Of a stretch of DNA of 64,000 bases, positions 11,727-21,279 are shown piece after piece (position 1 is the first letter of the stretch; every line of letters begins with the position of its first letter). The DNA lies in NCBI RefSeq assembly GCF_000167355.1, contig NZ_AAEW02000016.1, forward strand, positions 1 to 64,000. The letters are read 5' to 3'. The position numbers and the translations under genes are program-made. The DNA is from Desulfuromonas acetoxidans DSM 684 (GTDB taxonomy: Bacteria > Desulfobacterota > Desulfuromonadia > Desulfuromonadales > Desulfuromonadaceae). The notes under the pieces are model-generated. The model was not told where the DNA came from. It saw only the letters and a program-made list of their open reading frames with translations, and searched no databases.

Positions 11727-11876
11727 CTACTTCGTCTCACGATGCAGAGTGTGGCGACGATCAAAACGGCAATACTTCTTAAATTCAAGACGATCCGGAA
11801 GATTGCGCTTGTTCTTAGTCGTCGTATAGTTACGTTGCTTACACTCTGTGCACGCCAGAGTTATAATATCACTCAT
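11727..11876 (-). CDS. rpmG: 50S ribosomal protein L33
   Basis: A 49-residue protein, [13 protein letters not shown] at the N-terminus and [10 protein letters not shown] at the C-terminus. The [20 protein letters not shown] core is typical of L33. Zinc-type cysteines are at 9, 12 and 36; the position of the fourth (39) is Asp, so the ribbon has three of four ligands. That makes it intermediate between C-plus and C-minus forms. It lies 58 bases past tuf and ahead of tRNA-Trp, the common tuf-rpmG-trnW-secE order. Confidence 0.95.
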   Translation of the reverse strand: MSDIITLACTECKQRNYTTTKNKRNLPDRLEFKKYCRFDRRHTLHRETK

Positions 11877-11934
11877 TTTTATTCTCCGCTGGCGCTCCCG
11901 AAAAAAACAGGAGCGCCAGTCAAAGGTTAACTAT

Positions 11935-13125
11935 CTACTCAATAACTTCGCTGACAACACCGGCGCCGACAGTACGACCACCTTCGCGAATCGCGAAGCG
12001 CAGCTCTTTGTCCATGGCGATCGGGGTGATCATTTCGACGGTCATGGCGATGTTATCGCCAGGCATAACCATCTCAACACCTTCAGGCAGCTCTACAACA
12101 CCGGTGACGTCAGTGGTACGGAAGTAGAACTGAGGACGATAGCCTTTGAAGAACGGCGTATGACGACCGCCCTCTTCTTTAGTCAGAATATAGGCTTCGG
12201 CCTTAAACTTGGTGTGAGGAGTGATGCTGCCGGGCTTGGCCAGAACTTGACCACGCTCAATATCTTCACGCTTAACACCGCGCAGCAACAGACCAACATT
12301 GTCGCCAGCCTGACCTTGATCGAGCAGCTTGCGGAACATCTCAACGCCGGTGACGGTTGTCTTGGTGGTAGCTTTCATGCCAACAATCTCAACTTCCTCA
12401 CCAACTTTAACAATGCCACTCTCAACACGACCGGTAGCAACCGTACCACGACCTGAGATGGAGAAGACGTCCTCAACCGGCATCAGGAAGGCTTGATCGA
12501 TTGCACGCTCAGGCTCGGGAACATAGGCATCAACCTCGTTCATCAGGTCGATGATGCATTGCTCCTCAGGAGCACCCTGGTCAGCTTCGAGAGCCTTAAG
12601 GGCGGAACCTGCAACGATAGGCAGGTCATCACCAGGAAAGTCATAAGCGGACAGCAGCTCGCGAACTTCCAGCTCAACCAGCTCCATCAGCTCTTCGTCA
12701 TCAACCATGTCGGCCTTATTCAGGAACACAACAATGGCAGGAACACCAACCTGACGAGCGAGCAGAATGTGCTCACGAGTCTGAGGCATGGGGCCGTCAG
12801 CTGCAGAAACAACCAGAATAGCACCGTCCATCTGTGCCGCACCGGTAATCATATTCTTTACATAGTCAGCGTGACCAGGGCAGTCAACGTGAGCATAGTG
12901 ACGACTTTCCGTCTCATACTCAACGTGAGCTGTTGCGATGGTGATACCACGCTCACGCTCTTCAGGAGCGTTGTCAATTTGATCAAATGCGCGGGCTTCC
13001 GCCTGACCGAGACCAGCCATTACTTTGGTGATTGCCGCAGTCAGTGTTGTTTTCCCATGGTCAACGTGGCCAATCGTACCGATGTTGACATGGGGCTTTG
13101 TTCTTTCAAATTTTTCCTTTGCCAT
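11935..13125 (-). CDS. tuf: Elongation factor Tu
   Basis: GTPase that delivers aminoacyl-tRNA to the ribosome, 396 residues. G1 is GHVDHGKT at 19-26, G3 is DCPGH at 81-85 and G4 is NKAD at 136-139. Domains 2 and 3 follow, with the usual GRGTVATGR and C-terminal [14 protein letters not shown]. The longest frame adds 11 residues, but AGGAAG precedes the ATG at 13125, which gives the standard N-terminus [10 protein letters not shown]. Four tRNA genes lie directly upstream, so tuf is probably made from the same transcript, as for tufB in E. coli. Confidence 0.98.
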   Translation of the reverse strand: MAKEKFERTKPHVNIGTIGHVDHGKTTLTAAITKVMAGLGQAEARAFDQIDNAPEERERGITIATAHVEYETESRHYAHVDCPGHADYVKNMITGAAQMDGAILVVSAADGPMPQTREHILLARQVGVPAIVVFLNKADMVDDEELMELVELEVRELLSAYDFPGDDLPIVAGSALKALEADQGAPEEQCIIDLMNEVDAYVPEPERAIDQAFLMPVEDVFSISGRGTVATGRVESGIVKVGEEVEIVGMKATTKTTVTGVEMFRKLLDQGQAGDNVGLLLRGVKREDIERGQVLAKPGSITPHTKFKAEAYILTKEEGGRHTPFFKGYRPQFYFRTTDVTGVVELPEGVEMVMPGDNIAMTVEMITPIAMDKELRFAIREGGRTVGAGVVSEVIE

Positions 13126-13223
13126 GACTTCTTCCTCTCGATGATTTCTCTTCGACAATAATAACTATACTGGCCAACAAGATTCTTTCCGACAGCCCAT
13201 CCGAAAACGAAAAACAGAACACA

Positions 13224-13299
<76 letters not shown>

Positions 13300-13322
13300 A
13301 CTCACACCTGTTCTACTTTAAA

Positions 13323-13399
13323 TGGAGCGGGAAACGGGACTCGAACCCGCGACCCTCAGCTTGGAAGGCTGATGCTCTAGCCAACTGAGCTACTCCCGC
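13323..13399 (-). tRNA. tRNA-Gly (TCC anticodon)
   Basis: A 77-base gene with encoded CCA. The acceptor stem is GCGGGAG with TTCCCGC (a G-T pair at the inner end). The anticodon loop CTTCCAA gives TCC. Third tRNA of the Thr-Tyr-Gly-Thr-tuf array. Confidence 0.96.
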
Positions 13400-13503
13400 C
13401 CAAAATTCGGACTTTACAACCTAAGGACTAGTCCGACTCACCTTCGCAGTACATTCGCAAGGCTCCTGCGACAGGTGAAACGTATTCATCCGATATGAAA
13501 TTG

Positions 13504-13588
<85 letters not shown>

Positions 13589-13626
13589 AAGGGACGTTCT
13601 GAAAGGCTTGCGCCCATTCTATTTAT

Positions 13627-13702
13627 TGGAGCTGGCGATAGGAATTGAACCCACAACATCCTCATTACAAGTGAGGTGCTCTACCGATTGAGCTACGCCA
13701 GC
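13627..13702 (-). tRNA. tRNA-Thr (TGT anticodon)
   Basis: A 76-base gene with encoded CCA. The acceptor stem is GCTGGCG with CGCCAGC. The anticodon loop CTTGTAA gives TGT. It is the first gene after the strong promoter at 13786-13814. Together with the GGT species it covers the threonine codons in this block. Confidence 0.96.
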
Positions 13703-13785
13703 ACAGAGTCGCAATCTATACACCAACGAAATATATATTGCAAACACTTTTCCGCGGTTTTTTCCTGCCGCGACAAGCGAAGTGA

Positions 13786-13814
13786 TTTATAAATGATTCG
13801 CCTGATACTGTCAA
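13786..13814 (-). promoter_or_regulatory. Strong sigma-70 promoter for the tRNA-tuf operon
   Basis: On the minus strand TTGACA (13814-13809) is followed after 17 bases by TATAAA (13791-13786). Transcription would start near 13779, about 77 bases before the first tRNA. The leader between contains a small hairpin with CGCGG and CCGCG arms. A near-consensus promoter fits the demand for EF-Tu and tRNA. Confidence 0.7.
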
Positions 13815-13831
13815 CCGACTTTTGCGGTTTT

Positions 13832-14566
13832 TTATTTTTTTATTTTCAGATGGTTACGAACCACCTCAAACAGAGCGATTCCCGTCGCCACCGAGACATT
13901 CAACGACTCCACCCTCCCCGGCATAGGAATCGCAATCAAACCATCGCACAACTTACGAATCAGAGGACGGATCCCCCGACCTTCACTGCCGGCCACCAAA
14001 GCAATCGGAGCACTCAGGGGTGCCTCAAACAACGACTGCCCCTCTTCTCCCGCCAGGCCATAAACCCAAACTCCGGCCTTTTTCAATTCTTCAATGGCTC
14101 GCCCCAGATTAGTCACTTGACACAGCTGCACATAACCCAAAGTACCGGCAGCCGTCTTCTCGACAATGCCGGTTACCGGACAGGAGCGATCCTTGGCAAA
14201 AATCACCCCCTGACACCCGGCAGCAGCTGCAGAACGGATCAGGGCACCAAAATTGTGTGGATCCGTAATACCATCAAGAATCAGAAAAAAACGCTCTGAC
14301 TGCGAACTCTGCGCAAGCAACTGCGCCAAAGAGACAAAGTCCTGAGCCTTTACCTGGGCAACAACGCCCTGATGCCGGACATCTCCAACCATTTTATCCA
14401 GCTGGCGGCGCTCGCATTGCTTCACAGCAACATGTCGTTCGGTTGCCTGGGCAACAATTTCCTCAAGACGCGGATTACGTTGCGCTTCAACGTAAAGCGC
14501 AACGACCTTTCGTCCCTGTCCCAGCGCCTCAAAAACCGCATTAAGCCCAAACAGATATTGACTCAC
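13832..14566 (-). CDS. rlmB: 23S rRNA (guanosine-2'-O-)-methyltransferase RlmB (TrmH/SpoU family)
   Basis: SPOUT methyltransferase, 244 residues, which in E. coli methylates Gm2251 of 23S rRNA. The N-terminal substrate-binding part (FGLNAVFEAL, YVEAQRNPRLEE) is followed by the knot domain with motifs LDGITDPHNFGALIRSA, GSEGRGIRP and SLNVSVATGIALFEV, which form the SAM pocket and catalytic Asn/Arg set. The start overlaps the pyrF stop by 4 bases, so the two are translationally coupled. RlmB is favoured over other SpoU members by length and the N-terminal domain, but the exact site is not provable from sequence. Confidence 0.9.
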   Translation of the reverse strand: MSQYLFGLNAVFEALGQGRKVVALYVEAQRNPRLEEIVAQATERHVAVKQCERRQLDKMVGDVRHQGVVAQVKAQDFVSLAQLLAQSSQSERFFLILDGITDPHNFGALIRSAAAAGCQGVIFAKDRSCPVTGIVEKTAAGTLGYVQLCQVTNLGRAIEELKKAGVWVYGLAGEEGQSLFEAPLSAPIALVAGSEGRGIRPLIRKLCDGLIAIPMPGRVESLNVSVATGIALFEVVRNHLKIKK

Positions 14567-15279
14567 GCGCCAGCCTCGGTCATCTCCGCAACAATAGAGC
14601 GTGCCGCTAGAACCGGGTCATCTGCCTTGGAAATCGGCCGACCGACAACCAGATAATCTGAGCCGGCGGCAATCGCTTCCCCCGGTGTCATCACCCGTTG
14701 TTGATCATCACGTGCCGCCGTTGCCGGGCGCACACCAGGGGTCACAACGACAAAGTCACCACCGCAGGCCTGACGAATCAGCGGCAATTCTTGAGCCGAG
14801 GCCACCACACCATGCAGTCCACTTTCCCTGGCTAACGTTGCAAGCCGAGGCACCATCTGCGTCACAGGAAGGTCGATCCCCACCTGACGCAGATCTTCTT
14901 CAGACGACGAGGTGAGAATGGTTACCGCCAACGTGATCGGCACAGGAAAACCCTCCTTGACGGCGGCCTCCCGAACTTCATCAACCATCGTCCGCATCAT
15001 CTTGCCGCCGCCCAGCGCATGAACATTGAACATCTGCACACCCATACGTGCCGCTTCAATACCGGCCTTGGCAACAGTATTGGGGATATCATGATATTTA
15101 AGGTCAAGAAAAACGCCGCCCCCGGCCTGGCGAATCATATCCACAATCTGGGGACCACACCGGGTAAACAACTGCTTGCCGACCTTGAACATCCCTACCT
15201 CATCAGCGAGAATGCGTACCCACTGCCGAGCTTCATCATAACTGTCGACATCCAGCGCAAAAATCAACCGATCTTTCAT
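14563..15279 (-). CDS. pyrF: Orotidine 5'-phosphate decarboxylase
   Basis: Last step of UMP synthesis, OMP to UMP plus CO2; 238 residues. The catalytic signature DLKYHDIPNTV gives Asp59, Lys61 and Asp64 of the Asp-Lys-Asp array; the C-terminal phosphate-binding part includes VTPGVRP and YLVVGRPI. An in-frame TTG lies three bases upstream, but AAGGGG is spaced better (five bases) from the ATG at 15279. It lies 12 bases after the DUF4388 gene and overlaps rlmB. Confidence 0.96.
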   Translation of the reverse strand: MKDRLIFALDVDSYDEARQWVRILADEVGMFKVGKQLFTRCGPQIVDMIRQAGGGVFLDLKYHDIPNTVAKAGIEAARMGVQMFNVHALGGGKMMRTMVDEVREAAVKEGFPVPITLAVTILTSSSEEDLRQVGIDLPVTQMVPRLATLARESGLHGVVASAQELPLIRQACGGDFVVVTPGVRPATAARDDQQRVMTPGEAIAAGSDYLVVGRPISKADDPVLAARSIVAEMTEAGA

Positions 15280-15291
15280 CAAATCCCCTTC

Positions 15292-16509
15292 CTATTCAAC
15301 CAGCTTACGGGTTCGGGCGACAATCTCCTGAACACGTCGAATAACATCACTGCTCCCCTGTGTGCCAAGCACTTGACGCACGGTCAGACACTCGGCATAG
15401 ACCAGCTCTTTCAAACTGTCGACCAGCAACTTCTTCTGGTCGCCCTCTTCAAGGCCGGTGAGATTTTTAACCAACTGCCCCCCGGACACAGAACCGTCCT
15501 GATTCAGACGCACCCCCCGAAACACGTAATTCATCGGATGTGGCGCTTCACGCATAAAGCGATTGGCATCCTCAATCAACCCATGATTCTGCGCATCAAC
15601 ACACTCACACAGCAGACACAAAACGCCATTAAACACCTCAAACAGTTCAGCAAACGCTTCACTGACCGGTTCGGGCCTGGCTTCGTTGACTTTAAGAAAA
15701 CGCTTCTCTACCAATTGGTGCAGAACCCGCAAAGCGTCAAATTCGGGCAAACCGCTACGCGTCATCAACTGACCGACCTGGCCGGGAGACGAATAGGTCA
15801 GACCAAGGACATTTTTCTCCTCATCGGACAGTTCGGCGGGATCCTTTCCGGTATATTCAAGCATCGATTCCAGCGAACGCAGGCGGCGCAGATAGAGTGC
15901 TTTTTCATCAACGCGGCGCAAGCCTTCCATAATCAGATTCTGGGTGCTCATGGACAACTTGACAATATCATCGCGATTAAGATCACCGGCAGCAAAATAG
16001 CAGCTCCCCTCTTCGCAAGAGAACAGATTGTAAACAATCGTCTCCACCTGCTGCCGGGTGGCCAACCATAAATCGCGCGCAGCCACCAGGTTCTTTTTCA
16101 CTAAAACCTTGCTTAGAGAATCTCCGGGACCAAGTTCAGAGCGCACTTGGCTGAGCTGGCTGCGTTCCAACTTGCCAATTTCACATAAGATTTCGCCGAG
16201 GTTTTCCTCAACGCGTTGGCTGGTGGCAAAAATAATTTCACCATCCTGAAAGAACACCTGACGGTTGCCATCAGGGATATCGAGATAGAGAATCCCGGTC
16301 TGACGAAACATATTAAAAAAGGACAAAACGTCGGCAATGGCCACCGAACCAAGAACCGCGGACATGCAGGGAACGCGTTCCCCTTCGACCGCCAGCAGAA
16401 TATGCTGAGGAGAGGAGGAAACGACCTGAAGGTCACGCCCCTTCATTGATGAAAGAACGCGATGCGGCAGATTGACCCTGCCACTATCATCCAGTGTCAC
16501 ACGATACAT
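15292..16509 (-). CDS. DUF4388 domain protein (PatA-like N-terminal domain)
   Basis: A 405-residue soluble protein. Residues about 45-170 (AVLGSVAIADVLSFFNMFRQ, GILYLDIPDG, VFFQDGEIIFA) match the DUF4388 or PatA N-terminal pattern found in many delta-proteobacterial signalling proteins. A winged-helix-like stretch follows (PGQVGQLMTRSGLPEFDALRVLHQLVEKRFL). No receiver, GGDEF or catalytic motif is visible. It begins three bases after proS with GGAG in good position, and pyrF follows after 12 bases, so it is in the same transcript. Its function is unknown; a regulatory or motility-related adaptor role is typical for the domain. Confidence 0.75.
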   Translation of the reverse strand: MYRVTLDDSGRVNLPHRVLSSMKGRDLQVVSSSPQHILLAVEGERVPCMSAVLGSVAIADVLSFFNMFRQTGILYLDIPDGNRQVFFQDGEIIFATSQRVEENLGEILCEIGKLERSQLSQVRSELGPGDSLSKVLVKKNLVAARDLWLATRQQVETIVYNLFSCEEGSCYFAAGDLNRDDIVKLSMSTQNLIMEGLRRVDEKALYLRRLRSLESMLEYTGKDPAELSDEEKNVLGLTYSSPGQVGQLMTRSGLPEFDALRVLHQLVEKRFLKVNEARPEPVSEAFAELFEVFNGVLCLLCECVDAQNHGLIEDANRFMREAPHPMNYVFRGVRLNQDGSVSGGQLVKNLTGLEEGDQKKLLVDSLKELVYAECLTVRQVLGTQGSSDVIRRVQEIVARTRKLVE

Positions 16510-16512
16510 GGC

Positions 16513-18228
16513 CTACTCCATGAGTTGACGTTTGACTTCGTCGACCAACCAGGACAGAGTTTCTGCAACCGGCATCATCATCCGTTCACCTTCCAGACGC
16601 TTTTGCACCTCAAAAGCGCCTTCTTTGAGCGCACGATTACCCACCGTCACCCGAATCGGAATACCGATCAGTTCGGCATCTTTGAACTTACTACCAGGCC
16701 GTTCGTCACGGTCATCAAGTAACACTTCAACCCCGGCGTCCATCAACTGTTGGTACAGTTCGCTGCCCGCCTGCATCACCTGCTCATCTTTGGGGTTGAG
16801 CAATGTAATAATCACCTGAAACGGCGCGATGGGCATCGGAAAGATCACCCCTTGGTCATCATGATTCTGTTCAATGGCGGCGGCAACGGTTCGGCCGATG
16901 CCAATGCCGTAACAGCCCATGACCAAAGGCGCCTCTTTGCCTTCGGCATTAAGGACCGTTGCTCCCAGAGCTTCGGAATATTTCGTTCCCAGCTTGAACA
17001 CGTGGCCAACTTCGATACCACGCCACATCTGCAGGGTGCCGTCACAACGCGGGCAGCCGTCACCGGCTTGGGCCTGACGCAGATCGGCATAAGCTTCGAC
17101 ACTAAAGTCGCGCCCAGGGTTCGCGCCCATGTAATGAACGTCTTTTTCATTGCCGCCAACCACAGCATCGGCCATCGATTGCACTTCAAGATCAGCCAAA
17201 ATCCGGCAATCCAGGCCGACAGGTCCGGCAAAGCCTACCGGTGCACCAGTCAACTCCTCCACGGCGATATCGCCGAGCATCACCACCTCAAGACAATCGA
17301 GATAGCGGCACAACTTGATCTCGTTAAGCTCACGATCACCACGCAGGAGTACGGCCAATTGCTCGCCGGTATCGGTTTGCACCAGCAGCGTTTTAATCAG
17401 GCGACTGTGGTCCATATCGAGAAATTCAGCCACCTCGGCAATGGTCTTACGCTCCGGCGTATCGATTTTCTGCAACTCAGCCTGCCCTTCGCCACTGCTC
17501 CCTTGCTCCTGGCGCATCTGGGCTTTTTCGACATTGGCCGCGTAATCACACTGATCGCAGGAGACAATCGCGTCTTCTCCCGACTCGGCCAGCACCATAA
17601 ATTCATGGGAGGACGACCCGCCGATGTTACCGGTATCGGCTTCCACGGCACGAAATTTCAGGCCGCAGCGTTTAAAAATACGCTGATACGCCTGGTACAT
17701 TTTTTCGTAGGCCGTATCCGCCCCGGCATCTTCCAGATCAAAGGAATAGGCATCTTTCATAATAAATTCACGACCACGCATCAGACCGAAACGGGGCCGG
17801 ATCTCATCACGGAACTTACCTTGGATCTGGTACAGGTTTAGCGGCAACTGGCGATAGGAACGCACCGTACCGCGCACCACGTCGGTAATCACCTCTTCGT
17901 GGGTCGGTCCGAGGCAAAATTCCGTGTCCTTACGGTCTCTGATGCGCAGCAACTCTTTGCCGTATTGTTCCCAACGGCCAGACTCTTCCCATAGCCCGGC
18001 TGGAACCACCATCGGCATCAACAGCTCCATGGCACCGGCACGATCCATCTCCTCGCGGACGATCTGCTCCACCTTACGGATGGAACGCAATCCCAGCGGC
18101 AGATAGGTATAAATTCCCGCAGCAACCTTGCGGATCATTCCAGCGCGCATCATCAATTGATGGCTGACAATTTCCGCATCGGCCGGATTCTCTTTCAACG
18201 TGGGCAGCAAATACTCGGTTAAACGCAT
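16513..18228 (-). CDS. proS: Prolyl-tRNA synthetase
   Basis: Charges tRNA-Pro with proline; 571 residues, the length of the bacterial class II enzyme with the internal editing insert. Motif 2 (RDEIRPRFGLMRGREF) and motif 3 (GCYGIGIGRTVAA) are intact. The insert at about 225-400 resembles the YbaK-like Ala-tRNA-Pro deacylase. The longest frame starts 21 residues upstream, but the family N-terminus is MRLTEYLLPTLKE and AAGGA precedes that ATG (18228). Confidence 0.97.
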   Translation of the reverse strand: MRLTEYLLPTLKENPADAEIVSHQLMMRAGMIRKVAAGIYTYLPLGLRSIRKVEQIVREEMDRAGAMELLMPMVVPAGLWEESGRWEQYGKELLRIRDRKDTEFCLGPTHEEVITDVVRGTVRSYRQLPLNLYQIQGKFRDEIRPRFGLMRGREFIMKDAYSFDLEDAGADTAYEKMYQAYQRIFKRCGLKFRAVEADTGNIGGSSSHEFMVLAESGEDAIVSCDQCDYAANVEKAQMRQEQGSSGEGQAELQKIDTPERKTIAEVAEFLDMDHSRLIKTLLVQTDTGEQLAVLLRGDRELNEIKLCRYLDCLEVVMLGDIAVEELTGAPVGFAGPVGLDCRILADLEVQSMADAVVGGNEKDVHYMGANPGRDFSVEAYADLRQAQAGDGCPRCDGTLQMWRGIEVGHVFKLGTKYSEALGATVLNAEGKEAPLVMGCYGIGIGRTVAAAIEQNHDDQGVIFPMPIAPFQVIITLLNPKDEQVMQAGSELYQQLMDAGVEVLLDDRDERPGSKFKDAELIGIPIRVTVGNRALKEGAFEVQKRLEGERMMMPVAETLSWLVDEVKRQLME

Positions 18229-18460
18229 GATTCCGTTCCTTTTATGGCAATAAAAACTGATCGTGTTATCATCTCGTAAATACGTTCGCACGCTAGCTTA
18301 TTTCGGGTTAAAATGCAAGCAATGCCGGGGCGCTGAAAGGATTCTAACCACGACGGCACCCCCGGTTCGGAACTGTCGCCAAAGACAACATTGATGGTCC
18401 AGGTGACAGCGTCTGATAAAATCCCGCACCACACCCGCTACCGTCAAGCCACGAGGTCTT

Positions 18461-19951
18461 ATGAAAGAGCTACTCACCACCGCCACCTTTGCCCAACACG
18501 TTGCTGCAGGAACCCCCCTGATCGCCATCAATACCGGCAACGAACAACGTACCATCCAACTGATTCAAACCGCTGCAACCCGCAACCTCAAAGGGATGGA
18601 GCCGCCTAAAATATGGTCGTGCACCAGCGGCTTTGACGGTATCGACAACACCACCGATCCGGCAGATGCTCTGAGCTGGGCGCTCAATCAAACGGGACAC
18701 GCCATCTTCGTCTTTGTCGACATGCACTGGTATTGGGACAACAATCCGAAAATCCAACGCCTGATGATCAATTTTTCCCAGCAACGCAGCAACGCCAGAA
18801 AAAGCCTGGTTTTTCTGGCCCTTGACCCGGCGATTCCGGAGCCGCTGCAAAGCCATTTTGTCCAACTCGACCACCCGCTGCCCAACGCGGCGGAGCTGTC
18901 TTCCTACCTGACAACGCACCGCGAGCAAGACCCGTATATCGATCAACTGCTGCAGCAGGATGACGCATTGCGAAAAATGGTGTTGGCCGCTCAGGGCCTT
19001 GATCTGATCCGCTTGGAGCGCGCCCTGCGCATGGCACGCCTCACCAAGGGCAACGATGTTGCCGAAGTGATCGGCGCTCTGCATCTCGACAAGAAGCGCG
19101 CCCTGGAGCAGACCGGCATTCTTGAGTTCATCGACAACGATCTGCAACCCGACCATGTCGGTGGCATGGAGAACCTCAAACACTGGATGGCCCGCCGCGA
19201 AAAGGCCTTTGGTGTTGATGAGCTGAGCAGCGGCGAAAACCTGCCCAGCGGCGTGCTGCTGATGGGGATCAGCGGTTGCGGAAAAAGTCTGTTCGTCAAA
19301 GCCATTGCCGCCCGCTGGAGCCTGCCTCTGCTGCGTCTCGACATGTCTACCGTCTACGAAGGGACCTATGGCACCCCGGAGCGCAGCCTGCACCGCGCCT
19401 GCCAGTTAGCCGAAGCCATTTCGCCTTGCGTGTTGTGGATTGATGAGATCGAATCGGGCATTTCCGAGCAAGGCTTCAAAAGCGGTGGAGGCTCATCATC
19501 GCGGGTGCTGGGCTACTTCCTTACTTGGATGCAGGAAAAGAAAAGTCCGGTGTTTGTGGCGGCCACGGCCAACGCCATTGAAATGTTACCGGCCGAGGTG
19601 CTACGCAAAGGCCGCTTTGACGAAATCTTTTATATCGCGCTGCCCGGCCTCAATGAACGCAAAGAGATCTTCACCATCCATCTTGACCGGCAAGGTCAGG
19701 ACAGCAGCGCTTACGACACCACAACCCTGGCCCATTCCAGTAAAGGGTTTTCCGGGGCCGAGATCGAACAGGCCGTGGCCAGCGCCCGTTTTGAAGCCCA
19801 AGCGGCTCAACGTGTTATGACGGAAAAAGATATTATGGAAGCCATCGGTCAGACCGTGCCCATCTCAGTCACCATGGCCGAACAGATCAAGAAAATTGAA
19901 GCCTGGGCATTCAAGAGAGCGGTTCCCGCCAGCGAACACAGTGAGCGCTGA
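18461..19951 (+). CDS. AAA ATPase of the Ycf46 type
   Basis: A 496-residue protein. The N-terminal 230 residues form a domain ending in a helical bundle ([15 protein letters not shown]). The AAA module follows, with Walker A GISGCGKS at 269-276, Walker B VLWIDEIE near 327-334, a sensor 1 Asn (AATAN) and an arginine-finger stretch ([10 protein letters not shown]). This layout is that of the chloroplast ORF46/Ycf46 family, whose role is not established; in cyanobacteria it has been linked to CO2 or photosynthesis control. It is the only plus-strand gene between proS and ispG, so it is transcribed alone. A possible promoter (TTGATG, 17 bases, TGATAA) lies at 18391-18419. Confidence 0.8.
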   Translation: MKELLTTATFAQHVAAGTPLIAINTGNEQRTIQLIQTAATRNLKGMEPPKIWSCTSGFDGIDNTTDPADALSWALNQTGHAIFVFVDMHWYWDNNPKIQRLMINFSQQRSNARKSLVFLALDPAIPEPLQSHFVQLDHPLPNAAELSSYLTTHREQDPYIDQLLQQDDALRKMVLAAQGLDLIRLERALRMARLTKGNDVAEVIGALHLDKKRALEQTGILEFIDNDLQPDHVGGMENLKHWMARREKAFGVDELSSGENLPSGVLLMGISGCGKSLFVKAIAARWSLPLLRLDMSTVYEGTYGTPERSLHRACQLAEAISPCVLWIDEIESGISEQGFKSGGGSSSRVLGYFLTWMQEKKSPVFVAATANAIEMLPAEVLRKGRFDEIFYIALPGLNERKEIFTIHLDRQGQDSSAYDTTTLAHSSKGFSGAEIEQAVASARFEAQAAQRVMTEKDIMEAIGQTVPISVTMAEQIKKIEAWAFKRAVPASEHSER

Positions 19952-19967
19952 CAACACCTGCAAAAAT

Positions 19968-21044
19968 TCAACCTTGCTCTTCGAGGCGCTCGGCGAGAGC
20001 CAGCGCCTCTTCCACCAAGGCATCGGCCAATTCCGCCTGCGGTAAACGTCGAACGATCTCCCCCTTGCGAAACAACAGGCCCATCTCTTTGCCACCGGCA
20101 ATGCCAAGGTCGGCCTCGCGCGCTTCTCCCGGACCGTTGACCACACAGCCCATCACCGCAATGGTCAACGGTGCCGTCAGCTGTTGCAGACGCACCTCCA
20201 CCTCCTCAGCGACGCGGATCAGATCGATCTGACACCGGCCACAGGTGGGGCAACTGACAAAGACCGGGCCGCGTTGGCGCAACTTCAACGACTTAAGGAT
20301 CTCCCAGCCGACCCGCACTTCCTCCACCGGATCGCCGGTTAGCGACACACGCAGGGTGTCGCCAATGCCGTCGTACAACAGCGCCCCCAGTCCGACGGCA
20401 CTCTTGATGGTTCCGGCCCAGGTGGTGCCCGCTTCGGTAATACCGATATGTAACGGGTAATCAACTTGGTCGGCCAGCAAACGGTAGGCTTCTACAGTAC
20501 GTCGCACGTCAGACGCCTTGAGGCTGACTTTCATCTGATCATAACCAAGTTCTTCAACAATACGGATATGGCCGAGGGCGCTCTCCACCATGGCCTGTGC
20601 GGTAGCATGACCATGGCGCTCGAGCAACTCCTTCTCCAGCGAGCCACCGTTGACACCGATACGGATCGGCAAACGCCTTTCAGAGCAGGCCCTAACCACT
20701 TCGGCCACCTTCCATGATTCGCCGATGTTGCCGGGGTTGATACGCAATCCGGCCACGCCACTGTCAACAGCCTGCAGGGCCAGACGGTAATCAAAATGAA
20801 TGTCGGCAATCAGTGGAATGGTGCAGCCATCAACGATCCCGTGTAACGCATTCGCCGCGTCCATATCCGGCACAGCACAGCGGACGATTTCACAACCGGC
20901 GGCCTCCAGGGCACGAATCTGGGTCAATGTTGCTGCAATATCGCGGGTGTCGGTATTACACATGGACTGCACGGAAACCGGCGCACCGCCACCAACCGCC
21001 ACCGAACCAACCTGCAACGCACGTGTTTTGCGTTCTGTGTTCAC
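19968..21044 (-). CDS. ispG: 4-hydroxy-3-methylbut-2-en-1-yl diphosphate synthase (IspG/GcpE)
   Basis: Iron-sulfur enzyme of the MEP isoprenoid pathway, converting MEcPP to HMBPP; 358 residues. The TIM-barrel part opens with VSVQSMCNTDTRD. The [4Fe-4S] ligands are in SCPTCGRCQID and GCVVNGPGEA, with the glutamate of that motif as the fourth ligand in known structures. The start chosen is GTG at 21044, with GGAG six bases upstream; an upstream in-frame GTG (21065) lacks a good site. Its stop faces the stop of the AAA ATPase gene, 16 bases apart. Confidence 0.96.
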   Translation of the reverse strand: MNTERKTRALQVGSVAVGGGAPVSVQSMCNTDTRDIAATLTQIRALEAAGCEIVRCAVPDMDAANALHGIVDGCTIPLIADIHFDYRLALQAVDSGVAGLRINPGNIGESWKVAEVVRACSERRLPIRIGVNGGSLEKELLERHGHATAQAMVESALGHIRIVEELGYDQMKVSLKASDVRRTVEAYRLLADQVDYPLHIGITEAGTTWAGTIKSAVGLGALLYDGIGDTLRVSLTGDPVEEVRVGWEILKSLKLRQRGPVFVSCPTCGRCQIDLIRVAEEVEVRLQQLTAPLTIAVMGCVVNGPGEAREADLGIAGGKEMGLLFRKGEIVRRLPQAELADALVEEALALAERLEEQG

Positions 21045-21211
21045 AACCTTCTCCTTCGTTCTCACCCCAACCGATGCGGGCCATGCCAGAACAACTGATA
21101 AATTAACAACTTAAATATTTTTCAACGATCTACTCACAAAATTCGGACTCTTATCAAAACCTCACGCATCTAGCCACAGCCACACAGCAGCGTCAAGACG
21201 CAAAGATAGCA

Positions 21212-21240
21212 TTGACACACCCCGTTCAAGCGGCTACTGT
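21212..21240 (+). promoter_or_regulatory. Probable sigma-70 promoter for the rlmD-like gene
   Basis: TTGACA (21212-21217), a 17-base spacer and TACTGT (21235-21240) lie 40 bases before the ATG at 21280. The -35 is perfect and the -10 has 4 of 6 matches. Confidence 0.5.
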
Positions 21241-21279
21241 CGCCCCAATCACATCTATTTATAACACCATGGACGCTTT

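Noticed and set aside
13126-13223. Separate promoter directly before tuf
   Set aside because: Only poorly spaced -35/-10-like sequences; co-transcription with the tRNAs is simpler.
15019-17841. Plus-strand frames of 350 and 363 codons opposite the DUF4388 and proS genes
   Set aside because: Antisense shadows; the minus-strand proteins have full family motifs.
18470-19393. 307-codon minus-strand frame opposite the AAA ATPase
   Set aside because: Antisense to a gene with intact Walker motifs; no start site or domain.
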